Source: Metellina segmentata (lineage: Eukaryota > Arthropoda > Arachnida > Araneae > Tetragnathidae). Taken from it: DNA of 64,000 nucleotides. Each line of letters starts with the position of its first letter. Positions within the stretch are counted from its first letter, which is position 1. The notes under the pieces were generated by a model, which saw nothing but the letters and a program-made list of their open reading frames with translations, had not been told where the DNA came from and made no database searches. Both the position numbers and the translations under genes were made by a program. Below are positions 11,226-22,476 of this stretch, one piece after another. The stretch covers positions 61,222,697 through 61,286,696 of the forward strand of contig OX375875.1 in the NCBI GenBank assembly GCA_947359465.1. The letters are read 5' to 3'.

Positions 11226-12680
11226 GGATCAGAAAAATATGAAATTAACATGGTTTGTTTTTCATTGTGGTCCCTGGACAATTGTAAAGATCTTTTTTCC
11301 GATGCGATTATTAGTTTAGGGTTTATTAAGTGTCAAAGTTGAAAAAGCGAAATTTCTTCCGCGTGTGAGCAAAACACATACAAATTTTCAGACTTATGTC
11401 GTGAGTTTTTTTTTAAAGATTACCTCTCAACGTAAATTTCTGCAGCTCGTCGAGTTTTTTTAGAGATTTCAATTTGGTTCTTGATAAAATATTTTTTTGA
11501 AATTCGGGAAAAATTAGGACATTTTCATAATTTTTTTAAAAACTGTCATATTTATATCTTATTACTATTAGCTTTTAATTTTAAAAATATCGCAGTATAC
11601 CTCAGAATTTACTCTTTCTTACGGTAAAATAATTTTTTAAATTGGTTAATAAATAAATTTGATGAGATCAACAGTTGGTCATACAAAATTCGGAATCTTT
11701 GGATATTTTCGCTTTTTTTTTTTTGTTAAAATTGCAATATCTACAGCTAATTACTATTATTTTTTAAATTTGAGAACATCACTGAATATATTACATTGTA
11801 CTCTTTCTTATGGTACAATTATAGGAGCTCCCTAGTGACATAAAAAATTTCAATTGGAACCTATTTTTGTCACAGGCTGTCGAAAGTAAAACCCTCCACA
11901 CTATACGCTGAGTAAGATATAGTACGACGTCAAAAATAGATATATTGTACTCGATAAAGTCGAATCGGTAAAAGCCCCTATCTCTAAAAGAAGATCGCAA
12001 GGTTAAGGTCAAACCCAAAGCCAGAGCTTTCGAAAAACGGTCTTATCAAGACCCAAGGTGCTTAAAAACCCTGAGCGTCTGCATCATTTAATCATTTCAG
12101 GTATTTAGAGTAGGCTGTGGTTTTTTATTTTTCGTACATTCGAAAAAGGTTTGACCTCGGTGTGATAAATGAAATCTGAAGCGCGAAGAAGTTTATTCTC
12201 TGTCCAAAGAAAATAGTTAAAAGTCAATATTTTATATTCATGAGTGAAAAAACTCCTATTTATAAAACGCTCTTTTCAAAATTAGAATTAAAACCCTAAA
12301 TGCCTTCCAATACATTTTTGTCAATTCTCTTATTTGTCTTACATTCAGGGCTATCATGTCTAACGTTCTTGAATCCTCAAGAGCCCCTAATATTTTTATG
12401 GTTAGGAACGTGCCTACAAAAAAAATGTAAGGGATAAATAAATACACGAATAATATAGGTGGGCACTGGCTAGTCATACCTTAGGTGGTATGTCATTTAT
12501 GTCAGAACACAAGGGAGTCAAGCTCTGGAAACCGATATCCGTCGCCCCCTCCCTGAATAATTCTTGGGCTACCAAATGTAATGGTCACATCAGGGTCACT
12601 ACATTTGGTAAACTATATTCTGTGGACTTACTGACAATCGGTAGGATTAGACAAGATTTCATTTTTTTTATTTATAACAA
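11226..12680. other. unassigned AT-rich DNA
   Basis: No element ends, coding similarity or RNA genes are seen. Partly similar AT-rich sentences around 11440-11600 and 11640-11800 (both with TTAAATT and TACTCTTTCTTA) hint at an old duplication. Confidence 0.4.
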
Positions 12681-12682
12681 CC

Positions 12683-12684
<2 letters not shown>

Positions 12685-12745
<61 letters not shown>
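12685..12745. repeat. (TA)n microsatellite
   Basis: A long pure TA run abuts the left end of the Ginger-like element. Another TA run (14210-14231) abuts its right end, so the element lies within one original TA tract. Confidence 0.95.
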
Positions 12746-12749
<4 letters not shown>

Positions 12750-13039
12750 ACCGTTAAAGTATATAATGCAGTTATTTCATAGAATACCTAGTTATTCCAT
12801 GAAATAACTGATCGTGTCCGTTAAAGTGTGTAATATATTATTAATTTCACACTTTAACTAGTTATTCTATGAAATGACTAGGTATTCTATAAATTAACTA
12901 ATGAGAGACAGTTAAAGTGTAAAATAAACAATTTATCTAAAATGAAATTAAACTAATGATAGACAATTAAAATGAAAAAGAAGCAATTTATATAATTTAT
13001 GCAGCGTATAAATAGTATTTATGGAAACGTACCATAAAA

Positions 13040-13732
13040 TCATTTGTTACTCCAAGGATTACTAAAAGGACACTTGGAATTACAAAGAATATTATTTCTA
13101 AAACAAAAACATTTTTTGTTGACAAGCTGGGTTTTGCACGAACATTTTTTAAATCCCCGACCAGTACCTAAACTTTGAGCTGTAGCAACCGACCGGAGCG
13201 ATATTTCTACATCCGATACTTCTTCGATTTTAATTAATTTTTGTTCGCAGACACTGAACTGGGATCGGGAATATAATTGTTTTATGCGGCCGTTTCTTGT
13301 GCCCAATTGGAAAAATCCTTCTTCGGTTATTTTTATGATGATAGCTAAAATAGATTTGGCATCACCTTTTCCTCTGTCAACTTCAGGCACTGGGATACGG
13401 ACGGTAAACACCACAGAGGCTTCAGAATGAGATTTATCCGACATTAATTTCATCTTTTTCGCTTGAATTTCTAAACATTTTTTAGACTTTCCTCTTTCTC
13501 TTTGAACATTAAGTTCATTAAAACACAATTTGCAGATTTTCTGCTCAACTTCATCTTCTGAAACATAATCTTCCGAACATGATATATGGACAGGCTCCAT
13601 ACATTTGAAGCAAACTATATCTTCACTGAATTCTTTTAAACAGACAACACATACTTTCGTAATGGGTAAATGTATTTTTCGTGCGAGATATATGATATAG
13701 ATTATTTTACACTTTAACGGGCTGCATATCAT
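13040..13732 (-). pseudogene. C-terminal fragment of transposon integrase protein (SCAND3/KRAB-A-like tail)
   Basis: The 230-codon open frame matches the tail of proteins annotated in spider genomes as SCAN domain-containing 3 or KRAB-A domain-containing 2. A PHD-like Cys/His cluster starting CVVCLKEF is followed by VRIPVPEVDRGKGDAKS, GRIKQLYSRSQF, and a terminal Cys-rich segment (KCSCKTQLVNKKCFC, CNSKCPFSN). The integrase catalytic domain that should precede it is absent, and the first ~28 codons read into terminal-repeat sequence, so this start is artificial. It is probably a leftover of an internally deleted transposon rather than a host gene. Its complete lack of stops is notable. Confidence 0.75.
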
Positions 13733-13839
13733 TATTCTATGAAATAACTAGTTAAACCACGAAATACAAGAGAGTTTTACACTTTAACGGACGCGATCAG
13801 TTATTTCATGGAATAACTAGGTATTCTATAAAATAACGG

Positions 13840-14175
13840 TAAAAAAAATTTGGTAATTTTTAGTTAACGTCGTACCAGAGCAACACAACGGGCTATTGAC
13901 GACTGTCCGGGATCAGTCCCTCAAGGGAATGAATTGAGGACAACACCTCGTAATTTTGAACCACGGTCAGATGACAAAGCAAAACCTGAGCTGGCACCCC
14001 ACTCTCCAAACTTCCACGCCAACCCAACGTGAGGACTTTCGGCCACGACAGATTTAAGGTGCACCAGCCGCCTCTACACCATACGCTTACAAACATTCAT
14101 GCCTGGACCTGGATTCGAATCAGGAACCTTCCGATCTAGAGGCTAACACCTTAACCACTATACCGGTTGGTCGGC
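13840..14175 (-). mobile_element. SINE family A, full length, nested in Ginger TIR
   Basis: A perfect 12-bp target duplication, ATAAAATAACGG, lies at 13828-13839 and 14176-14187. On the minus strand the element starts GCCGACCAACCGGTATAGTG (A-box) and has B-box GATTCGAATCC. It ends in an A/T-rich tail. It splits the right terminal repeat of the Ginger-like element and is therefore younger. Confidence 0.93.
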
Positions 14176-14661
14176 ATAAAATAACGGATTTCATACTTTA
14201 ATGGTAACATATATATATATATATATATATAATCCTCAGACTTAAAAGATGCAAAATTGTTATAACCGTTTCTACTACTAAGGATCAACATGGAACATTA
14301 CTCTATAAAGTATCGCATAGGATTGAAATACTCCTTCCGGTTCACATTTTGATTGGTAAGATGGAAGCTCATTTAAAGCTTTTCATTGTTAGACACGGCA
14401 ATTAAATTTGACACAACACTCGTTCCTTTTTAAAGTAGGCGTTTAAGCAATGACGACTAGCTTGTTAATCATCCATTAAGTACAACACTAATGGGTTTTA
14501 GTCATACAATAAACGTCTCAGTAATTGGAATTACGTATAATTTGATTGCAATTCCTGGTATAAGTGTAGAACTAAATCTGTATACATTAGGATGGACTCG
14601 GTGACATCTGGTCCCAATAGTCAAAACGTCCTGCCTTTAGAAGTACCTTTATAATAGAAAG

Positions 14662-14755
14662 AATCTCTCTATATTAAACAAATGTTACCGCCGCCGCAGG
14701 ATTGAAAACTGTGTTGTTTAGCTCGATTCTTAGACGGTTTCCCGAGAAAGTACTG
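14662..14755. repeat. dispersed repeat, copy 2 of 2
   Basis: Same sequence family and orientation as 11131-11225, with a few substitutions and short indels. Confidence 0.65.
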
Positions 14756-15304
14756 TGAAACTACCTGCCAAATCTAGATCGCTTAGACTCCAAATTTTAC
14801 ATTCTGCATGTCCATGTTCTTTTTGAACAAATGTCACACATTACTTGTGACATCACTTCTGGATAATTGAATAATAATTAGTCATATTTAAGCAAAAAAA
14901 AATCTAATCCGATACACTATTCTATTAACTTATCCTGTATCATCAGAAGCCATTTGGATCGCGCTTTTTCAGTGAAACTATATTCCAAAAAAAATAAGAA
15001 AATTATATCATAACTTAAAGTGATACAATCAAAAATCGAGTCTCACTAAATATTTCCCTCATTCATAACAGAACTCAGTTTGCAAAGATCTCTGACATTG
15101 TGTAACTGCTAAATATAGAACACTTTACAGACACCAAATTTGATTTCCTGCATGTAACAATTATCACAAAGTTCGTTGTGGTATCATTACTAGATGATTT
15201 AGTAGTAATTACAAGTAGCTTTACGCAAGAAAACAGTCAAATCCTACACCATTTCCCATCCACTAATCAAGCACCATCAGAAACCATATAAATGAATCGT
15301 CCCT

Positions 15305-15472
15305 TCTGTGTGAGGGTCGTCGGGGCTCAGTGGGTATACCAACTGCGCTAGCAGACTGCGAGTTGTCGGCGGCTCAAGATCGATTTCTTCTTCTTTATCA
15401 TCAAATTCAATGTCTGTCTTGTATCTGGCGCAGCATGGTCATTGCGCCATAAAACCCCCCAAAACCAACGAA
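15305..15472 (+). mobile_element. SINE family B copy
   Basis: tRNA-like head (GGGGCTCAGTGGGTATACC, then CTGCGAGTTGTCGGCGGC) is followed by the family 3' end TCTGGCGCAGCATGGTCATT and GCGCCATAAAAC. It interrupts the tandem array unit. Confidence 0.65.
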
Positions 15473-15535
15473 CCTTTTTATGTGAAACTACATTCCAGAA
15501 AATAAGAAAATTAAATCATAATCCAAGAGAGACAG

Positions 15536-15780
15536 TGCCGACCAATAGGTCTAGTGGTCAGGGTGCTAGCTTGGGAATCTCAAGGTTCAAATGCTGGGTA
15601 GGACATGAATGTTTGTCAGTCTGGAATGAATGTGTGATCTCTCTCCATAAAAGGTTTGTGCCTTGAATATGAGATGTACAGTGAATCCAACCCTCTTGGT
15701 GCACCTGGGTAACACAAAGTGGTTCACAAATCCGCCCTTGAAGCGCCATAATGAATAATGTTCAATTGACCGGGCATTTG
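15536..15780 (+). mobile_element. SINE family C copy
   Basis: The head GCCGACCAATAGGTCTAGTG with GGTTCAAATGC as B-box resembles the head of family A. The body (TTGGTGCACCTGGGTAACAC, CCGCCCTTGAAGCGCCATAA) is different, so this is a separate family sharing a tRNA-like start. Confidence 0.55.
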
Positions 15781-15939
15781 GAAAACTAGAATTCAGTTCG
15801 ACTAATCTATTTCCCCGATTCACGACAGAACCCGGTTTGTGAAGAACACTGCCAAATCTAGACTGCGCGCGCGCGTTACAGACACTAAATCTAATATTCC
15901 TGCATCAGACTCAACCAACAAAAAATAACCGTTACATCT

Positions 15940-16540
15940 CGCAAGGATCCCCGTCCAGTTCGGAAACCGAGGACACCCATCGCAGCAGAAGGTACGCGTG
16001 AGAACAATTGCATGACGCACACTGGACGGAGTAATTTGTAGGCCGCGCGCAGACAAGAATCAAATGCAAATGGGGAAAATGAAAAGTACAGGTAGTCGCA
16101 GAAGGAAAATCACGAAGAGGGACCATTACTTCATCGCCCCAGAGAAAGGTCAAGGCAGCGGTTGAGCTTCAGCGGCATCACTGACCTTGACTCCTGTTTG
16201 ATACTGTGTTAATCGCTCAACATGCCGTTTAGGTAGATGCCATTGTTGGTTTTCTCTGAGGACGTGGTCTCTTCCACCACCTCGCTCTCTCTCTACCGAG
16301 TGTTTAGAATCGCAGTTGGGCGAACCGTTTGTTTTAGAGGCAGGTGCCTCGGATGCCACAGATGTGCGCACCTACCAGAAAGTGAAACACGACAGGGAGG
16401 TCGAAATTATAATCTTTTTGTTCCCTTTATTTGTATTGCTTGCTGTTTGGCAGAGGTGAAGCTGGACTTTTCGAAATCAGCGGCAGATGGCAGGTTATGC
16501 TGCCTTCACATCAACACAAAATTTTAAGTGCAGTAAAGCA
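15940..16540. other. GC-richer unassigned block
   Basis: This stretch has more CpG than its surroundings and short open frames on both strands. None is recognisable, and no element ends were found. Confidence 0.3.
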
Positions 16541-16667
16541 TTGATTATTTGAGCTCCGATTAAACGAATGTACGTATTACCCAAGCCAAATTTGATTTCT
16601 CAAGGCTTTAAATAAAGCTTAGAACATGAGTGTGCACACTTTGTACATGACTGGTCTGGCTTAGAGG

Positions 16668-16740
16668 GCAAGTGATTGGTTGGTTTAAGTTTTATGGCGC
16701 GATATCCAAAAATGGATAAGCTGAGCCAAACGCAAGACAA
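16668..16740 (-). mobile_element. SINE family B, 3' fragment
   Basis: On the minus strand it ends with the family B tail: TTGGCTCAGCTTATCC, GCGCCATAAAAC, then AACCAACC. Confidence 0.55.
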
Positions 16741-17164
16741 AATTAAATTCAATATAAATATATTTTAATATATCAGGTTCAACAATCCAGCCCATTAAAA
16801 TCATGATAAAACATCTTAGTAAAAAGCATGAAAACTAAAGAGACTTCAAAAGTATGAAAGGGTAAATATATTAAAACATCGCATGAAAAATTAAAATGTA
16901 GTTTAAAGTGCATAGATGTGAAAATTGAAATGATGCAGTTTGTGTGAAAGTGCTGTGAAATAGAAACGCATTAGGATATTTTCAAGAGAGTTTAAAAGGT
17001 AAGTAACTCGGATTTGCTGCAAAATTATGGCAATAAATACATTCTGTGATACACAAATCCAAGAGCAGATTATTTGTAATCCTTGCTTTATGAATCTTTC
17101 GGTACCATTAGTAGTAATATGTTGTGCAGTGTAAGTTTACTGTATTTCGTATAAAGCAGTTCGG

Positions 17165-17352
17165 TAATGGTAATGGTAATTTTTAGTTAACGTCGTACTA
17201 GAGCAACACAACGGGCTATTGACGACGGTCCGGAATCAGTCCCTTAAGGGAAAGATTCGAGGACAACACCTCGTAATTTTGAACCACGGTCAGATGACGA
17301 AGCAACACCTGAGCTGGCACCCCACTCTCCAAACTTCCACGCCAACCCAACA
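17165..17352 (-). mobile_element. SINE family A, 5'-truncated
   Basis: A perfect 15-bp target duplication, TATAAAGCAGTTCGG, lies at 17150-17164 and 17353-17367. The copy is 188 bp, lacks the tRNA-like head, and carries a short TTACCA-type tail on the minus strand. 5' truncation implies aborted target-primed reverse transcription. Confidence 0.93.
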
Positions 17353-17369
17353 TATAAAGCAGTTCGGCG

Positions 17370-20300
17370 TAACTTCTTTCGTGTTATCCGAGTTTCTTGT
17401 TATTCAAAGTGGCCTTTGTCCACATTACACCCAGATAATCAAGGTTCCACTGCAGTTACGATAAAACATACTTAGTGCCTTGTTAATTTTGCTAATTTTC
17501 GATCTACACAATATTAACTTTAGGTTGCAATTAATTTTTCACTATACATAAAACTAAGAAAAAAACTGTTTAGTAAATGGATCTCCAGGATGTGGAAGTA
17601 AGAAAAGGCGCCCCCTGTCATGCATTGTACTCTCTGGTCGTTGGTGAGAAGATTAATTTTCATGTTTTGTCTCTTCTCTCGATTTTAAAGAGCATTACGA
17701 TCGTAGAGGGCTAAATTAAATAATAACATATTTGTAATCTCTGTATTCTGAAGATAGGGTGCATAAAAGCATTCACTTCACAAGCGTTATATTTTAAAGT
17801 ACTTCTGCTACAAAGACAAAGTTGTGCTTAAAATTACAAAACACATTTTCCCAAGGAAAAACATAAAATTGCAAACAAATATTTCTGAAATGTCGCACAC
17901 CTTAGCTGCGCCTCTTCATTCTTGCCTTTCTGAACACGGAAGGGAAAAGGAAATTCCATTAAGTAATCAAAAAAGAAAATAATAAATGCGGAATTGTATC
18001 ATTTTTAAAAGCGAGATGAAGGAGGTGCAATATAAACAACGTCACATAAAAATTTAATCCAAGAGTTCCAGTTAAAAGGATGGAAATATAATTTCCCTTA
18101 ATGCTAGCTGATAGATCTCATGACCCTGCATTGGCACTGGGGGAAAATGTATATTGCACTAATGGGTGGGAACGTGGCAGTATCTGCGAAAGATACATAT
18201 ATAGTCGTAAGGAAAGATTTATAACAAAAGCGAAAATTTCAAACAGACTTCTTAGTTTATAGTATAATTACTCATTGTTCACAATTATTTCCTTTGAAGA
18301 AACCAATCGTAAAATATTCGACTCAGAGAGAATTCCGACTATTTTTTTTCTCCGGCAATTTGCAATGTAATAACCTTTTTACTTTACTTTTTCCACTCCA
18401 TCTCAAGAATTTTTATCTTTCTTATATTATGCGCCGATTCGGATGGTAATTCCATCCCCTGCGTCTCTCCAGCTTATTCAGCCATTGCAGAACGCTAGGT
18501 AGTCGGGACAAAAACAAATCCCTTCCACCCATAACAATTAATCATTTTTGGAGTTCTTAGTTCAGACTAAGTTCGATTAGATTGGCTTCATGAACCTTAC
18601 ATGCCAATCAGGATGTGAACAAAACATACTCAAGATAAATGCTATCAAAAACAATAATTGAGCATTTAATTTCGTTTTATTAAATAAAGGAATGTAAAAG
18701 GAGCGATCGTACAAGGAAGGAGCTAAGAATCTTTTGTTCAGCACCATCAGTCCAGTCAATTTCGTAAATGAACAAATGCCCCAAAACAGGATTACACAAA
18801 TTATGCCGTGAACAGAAAGTTATTTTTGAAGGTCTTTTACTGTGGCCATCTTGCATTTCTAGTTTTTCAAATTGTTGTGGTAATGCTTTCAAACTTCAAC
18901 GCAGAAAACCAGGATTGCCTGTTGTCCAAAATAAGACCTTCAAAAGTAGCTCAATCTGGCAACTAAGTTCAAGGCAATATTTAGTGTAATCCAGTTTGGG
19001 GGGAAAGTAATCCTCACTGTTCACTTTCGAAAATGACTCGGGGAGAATTGAATGAAAGAATTTGGGGCTTCTTACCTTGCACGGTTGTTGACACTACCAA
19101 ACCTTTATATTCTTCCTGGCAGAACCAACTTTAGAAACTCATTCGAAAGAGATTTTATTATGTGTTCTTTCCCTGGGTTGAGTGGTCGTGCAATAAAATA
19201 TTACTACCTTGGATTTAGCTAACGATGTACTTTTCATTTTAAAAGATGTCCTTGTTGAAATCTACCAGATCTTGCCATTTACGAAACCAAGTTGTAGAAG
19301 AAAATAAATTTCTAAGAGCCTTTTATGATCGAGGCATCAGAAAAGGGCACAACAAAACTGAGATGGTATAGGAACGTACCAGATAAAACGTGAGACATGG
19401 TGAAACCGGCACTTGCACTTTTGAATGCTAGTATTCACAATTTTATAACAATTTATATTTATGATAAATTAAAAGAACAATTACTTTCACCTTCAAATAA
19501 AACCGGACTGTTTCCATTTTCTTTTAGAAATTCCTGATTTTTAGGTTGAATAGTTAACTGTAGTTGTGATATTTGCAGCAAGCACTAGTAAATTACTTTG
19601 TTTATTAAATGTTTTGATAAATTTGATTAGATTGGAAGTTGGGGTTTTGTGACGCAAGGAAGCTGCTCCTTGATTCATTTGAAGGTGAATACCGGTAGGT
19701 TGCTTTAGCTTCAACCACGTTATATTACAACCTCTCCAGCCTTCATTTAATTCTTTTAGAAAATGCATGAAAAATTAAGGTTTAAAGTATAAATATGTCG
19801 AGGAAAACTATTTACAACTAGTTTTAATAAGAATAAGTGTGGACCGAAAGTGTGGCAGATTATAGTAAAAATTAGTGGAATCAATACCTACACGCCTTTT
19901 CATTGTCAATATTCATAAGGGAATGCACAATAAATGGAATTTGATCTCTTTGTACTTAAAAAATACCTTGAACTTCACTGCGTCCGATTTTCATTGAAAA
20001 ATATGAAATGCTTCATATTTCACTTTGTTCCTCATAAACATAAATTGTTACAAAATTCCGCTCAATAACTTACCTTGGATTTTGTGCAGCTTAAAACTTT
20101 TCTTTGTTGTTCCGAGTTTACTCTACTATTTTTACCAATTTCTGTCGGGTGTCCTGTTTTCATATACGCTCACTGTATAAGGATATAAAAAATTGTACTG
20201 AAATAATTCTTCTATTTGTAATATTCGCAAATCTTCAAAGTTAGTGGGAACGGCAAACACTTTCTCATCAAAGCTAACACCCAAAACCAAATTGAATAGA

Positions 20301-20390
20301 ATAGTAAAATATATTTTTAAAACATAAGTAAACTTCAGAAGTTACAACAATGATACAAGTGCAGAGATCTCAAAAGTTCAGGGAGGAAGG
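17370..20390. other. unassigned AT-rich DNA
   Basis: About 3 kb without element ends, coding similarity or RNA genes that I can support. Open frames up to ~80 codons occur on both strands, as expected by chance. Confidence 0.5.
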
Positions 20391-20397
20391 GGGGGGG

Positions 20398-20640
20398 GGT
20401 TTGGGGCGTTGTGGATCAATGAGTATGTATGCCCACTATGGTATCAATCGCGAGTTGTAGGCAGCACAGGTTCAATTCCTGTCATGTGCATTCCCCTGAG
20501 TGTAATTTCTCACTTCTGTGGCAGTAAAATTTGCATTGTGTGTGTGTGTCTATTGCTTGATATTGCATATCTTGCGTCTGGCGTAGCATGGCCAAATATG
20601 GCGCTTGCACCACAAAACGCAAAAACCAACCAACAAAACC
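20398..20640 (+). mobile_element. SINE family B, full length
   Basis: tRNA-like head with CGCGAGTTGTAGGCAGCAC and B-box AGGTTCAATTCC is followed by a (GT)n tract, then TCTGGCGTAGCATGGCCAAA and CACCACAAAACGCAAAAACC, ending in (AACC)n-like tail repeats. This is the best-preserved family B copy. Confidence 0.75.
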
Positions 20641-21215
20641 CAAAAACTTCTCAAAAATTTCTGAAAACCAGAAAAATTGGAAAAACAATACGCGATTAAA
20701 ACAAAAAGAAATCGTAAGAAGGATTTCTTTTTGTAATGAAGAAATGTAATTTAAACTTTCACAGTGATGCGTCACTAGATGCTATTTATTATTATGTGAG
20801 AAAAGCATTCTAAAACAACTCTAAATGTCCAATGCATCCATCAACACAAGTGTTGACATTCTTTAAGTGATTACACTGCTCTTTGATTGCACCGCAATGG
20901 TGTTCATTTGCCAAGTGAAAGTGCTCTGATAAAGCTGATCTGCAAGGGCGATAACCCTGGTGATTATCGAATAACAGCGGTCTCTGCCCGGCCGATCTGA
21001 CAAACTTCCAGTCCCCAAAAATGTTGAACTAAGGATTAAAGTCCAATATAGGTCAGGGGCCTCAATACATATCTTCGTCCTTTTCTGCGTCCGAAATATG
21101 CATACAGCTTCCATTGTCGATTCACAATTAATGTTGGAAGACGCATTTGACAAGGATTGTTGTAATATCACAACTCTAATTGCATAACAGTAAAACTAAA
21201 AACAGTAATGCATGC

Positions 21216-21315
21216 ACAAGAAAGGATTTCATAAGCGTTCTGACAATCGGGTGCCAAGTCCTAAGTACCAGACTCCCTTTGGGCTTCACACCCAAAACAA
21301 TTTATGACTTCCCCC
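21216..21315 (+). repeat. direct repeat flanking the minisatellite, copy 1
   Basis: The segment GGTGCCAAGTCCTAAGTACC ... CCCTTTGGGCTT recurs at 22482-22545 as GGTACCAAGTCCTAAAAACC. The leading part (GATTTCATAAGCGTTCTGAC) recurs at 21986-22010. A more diverged third version (CGGGCGCCAAGTTCGAGGAA) starts near 22620. Confidence 0.75.
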
Positions 21316-21357
21316 ATATGTGGAATACACATCAATATATTTATCCCACATATGGGT
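21313..21357. repeat. imperfect palindrome / hairpin
   Basis: CCCATATGTGG and CCACATATGGG form an 11-bp perfect stem around a ~20-nt AT-rich loop, directly before the minisatellite. Confidence 0.7.
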
Positions 21358-21417
21358 TTAACAAGTAATGGCGATATTGGCAGACTCATTTTGCAGTGAT
21401 TGTTGTAATACCACAAC

Positions 21418-21982
21418 AGTAATTTCTTGCATGAGAATAATAATTCTTGCATGAGAATAATAATTCTTGCATGAGAATAATAATTTTTGCATGAGAATAA
21501 TAATTCTTGCATAAGAATAATAATTCTTGCATAAGAATAATAATAATTGCATAAGTATTATAATAATTGCATAAGAATAATAATAATTGCATAAGTATTA
21601 TAATAATTGCATAAGTATTATAATAATTGCATAAGAATAATAATTCTTGCATAAGAATAATAATTCTTGCATAAGAATAATAATAATTCTTGCATAAGAA
21701 TAATAATAATTCTTGCATAAGAATTAATAATAATTCTCTTGCATAAGAATAATAATTCTTGCACAAGAATAATAATTCTTGCATAAGAATAATAATAATT
21801 CTTGCATGAGAATAATAATTCTTGCATGAGAATAATAATTCTTGCATACGAATAATTCTTGCATAAGAATAATTCTTGCATAAGAATAATTCTTGCATAA
21901 GAATAATTCTTGCATAAGAATAATAATAATTCTTATATAAGAATAATAATTCTTGCATAAGAATAAGAATTCTTGCATAAGA
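21418..21982. repeat. 20-bp minisatellite with hairpin-forming unit
   Basis: About 28 copies of a unit close to ATAATAATTCTTGCATAAGA, varying from 14 to 25 bp. Each unit contains TTCTTGCATAAGAA, two 5-base arms around GCAT, so each can fold on itself. Long open frames on the minus strand (repeated MQELLF, CKNYYS) are by-products of the periodicity and not genes. Confidence 0.95.
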
Positions 21983-22021
21983 AAAGATTTCAAAAGCATT
22001 CTGGCAATCGTCATGTTAGGG

Positions 22022-22476
22022 CAGGGGTGGCCAACCTGTGGCGCATGCGCCAAACTTGGCGCATTGCATCCTTGCGCCTACATATTCTTTAATTACAAAT
22101 AAATAAGCATTTTCATCCAAAAAATTCATTAAAAGGAAAACGAGGTAGCGAATGAATGATACAAATTTGATAAATTCTCTGTTGCTCTCAGTAACAACTT
22201 TACACCAAACATTGAAAGACTAGCGATATCCAAACAGGCTCAAAAGTCTTATTAATGGTAATGTTTATGTGCTGTAATAGACATTGTTTTACGTACAATA
22301 GTTAAAGCATTTACAAATGTTAATTATGTCTATAAACATACTTTTATTAAAAAAGTTATTATGGATATGGCAGGACCATGAACGTAAGGTAGAAAAGGTG
22401 CTTGAGTTGTATGGCGCATCGGAACTTGATGTAAAAAAAAATTGGCGCATGGTGTGTAAAAGGTTGGCTACCCCTG
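22022..22476. mobile_element. hAT-type MITE
   Basis: Terminal inverted repeats CAGGGGTGGCCAACCT and AGGTTGGCTACCCCTG are flanked by 8-bp duplications TGTTAGGG (22014-22021) and TGCTAGGG (22477-22484), 7 of 8 matching. The 455-bp interior has GCGCC/GGCGC subterminal words and no transposase. It split an older direct repeat. Confidence 0.88.

Larger units (their letters stand above)
12746..14209 (-). mobile_element. Ginger-like DNA transposon, internal-deletion derivative
   Basis: Both ends carry a ~85-bp inverted repeat starting TGTTACC(G/A)TTAAAGTAT. The left arm is at 12746-12833. The right arm is at 13777-13839 plus 14188-14209, split by a SINE. Arms are themselves palindromic (AGTTATTTCAT...ATGAAATAACT). 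TGT...ACA ends with long TIRs fit the Ginger group, whose integrase resembles that of Gypsy elements; this is family knowledge, not shown here. The only gene content is the Cys-rich C-terminal part of the transposon protein; no integrase remains. The element sits inside a (TA)n tract, so its target duplication cannot be read. Confidence 0.72.
14755..15910. repeat. tandem array of ~330-bp units with SINE insertions
   Basis: Related words recur in order: GCCAAATCTAGA (14768, 15850), AGACACCAAATTTGATT-type (15131, 15891), ATAAGAAAATTA (14995, 15503), and TCATCAGAAGCCAT/ACCATCAGAAACCAT (14941, 15270). This gives at least two full units and a partial third. The second unit is interrupted by a family B SINE (15305-15472) and a family C SINE (15536-15780). 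Confidence 0.6.

Noticed and set aside
13040..13732. Host zinc-finger gene
   Set aside because: It is enclosed by the matching terminal inverted repeats of a transposon and corresponds only to the tail of a transposon protein family.
13893..14096. A recurring ~67-residue peptide (SLESGVPAQ type), also at 31075, 10885 and 63000
   Set aside because: It is the translated body of SINE family A, seen on both strands with target duplications and tRNA-like heads.
16150..16527. Opposing open frames of 73 and 96 codons
   Set aside because: Low-complexity and no recognisable motif; both strands open because of local base composition.
21418..21982. CRISPR-like array
   Set aside because: Units are contiguous without unique spacers, and the DNA is eukaryotic.
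21261..22053. Long minus-strand open frames of repeated MQELLF/CKNYYS
   Set aside because: They arise from a 20-bp minisatellite read in three frames; the same repeat gives open frames in each, which real coding sequence would not.
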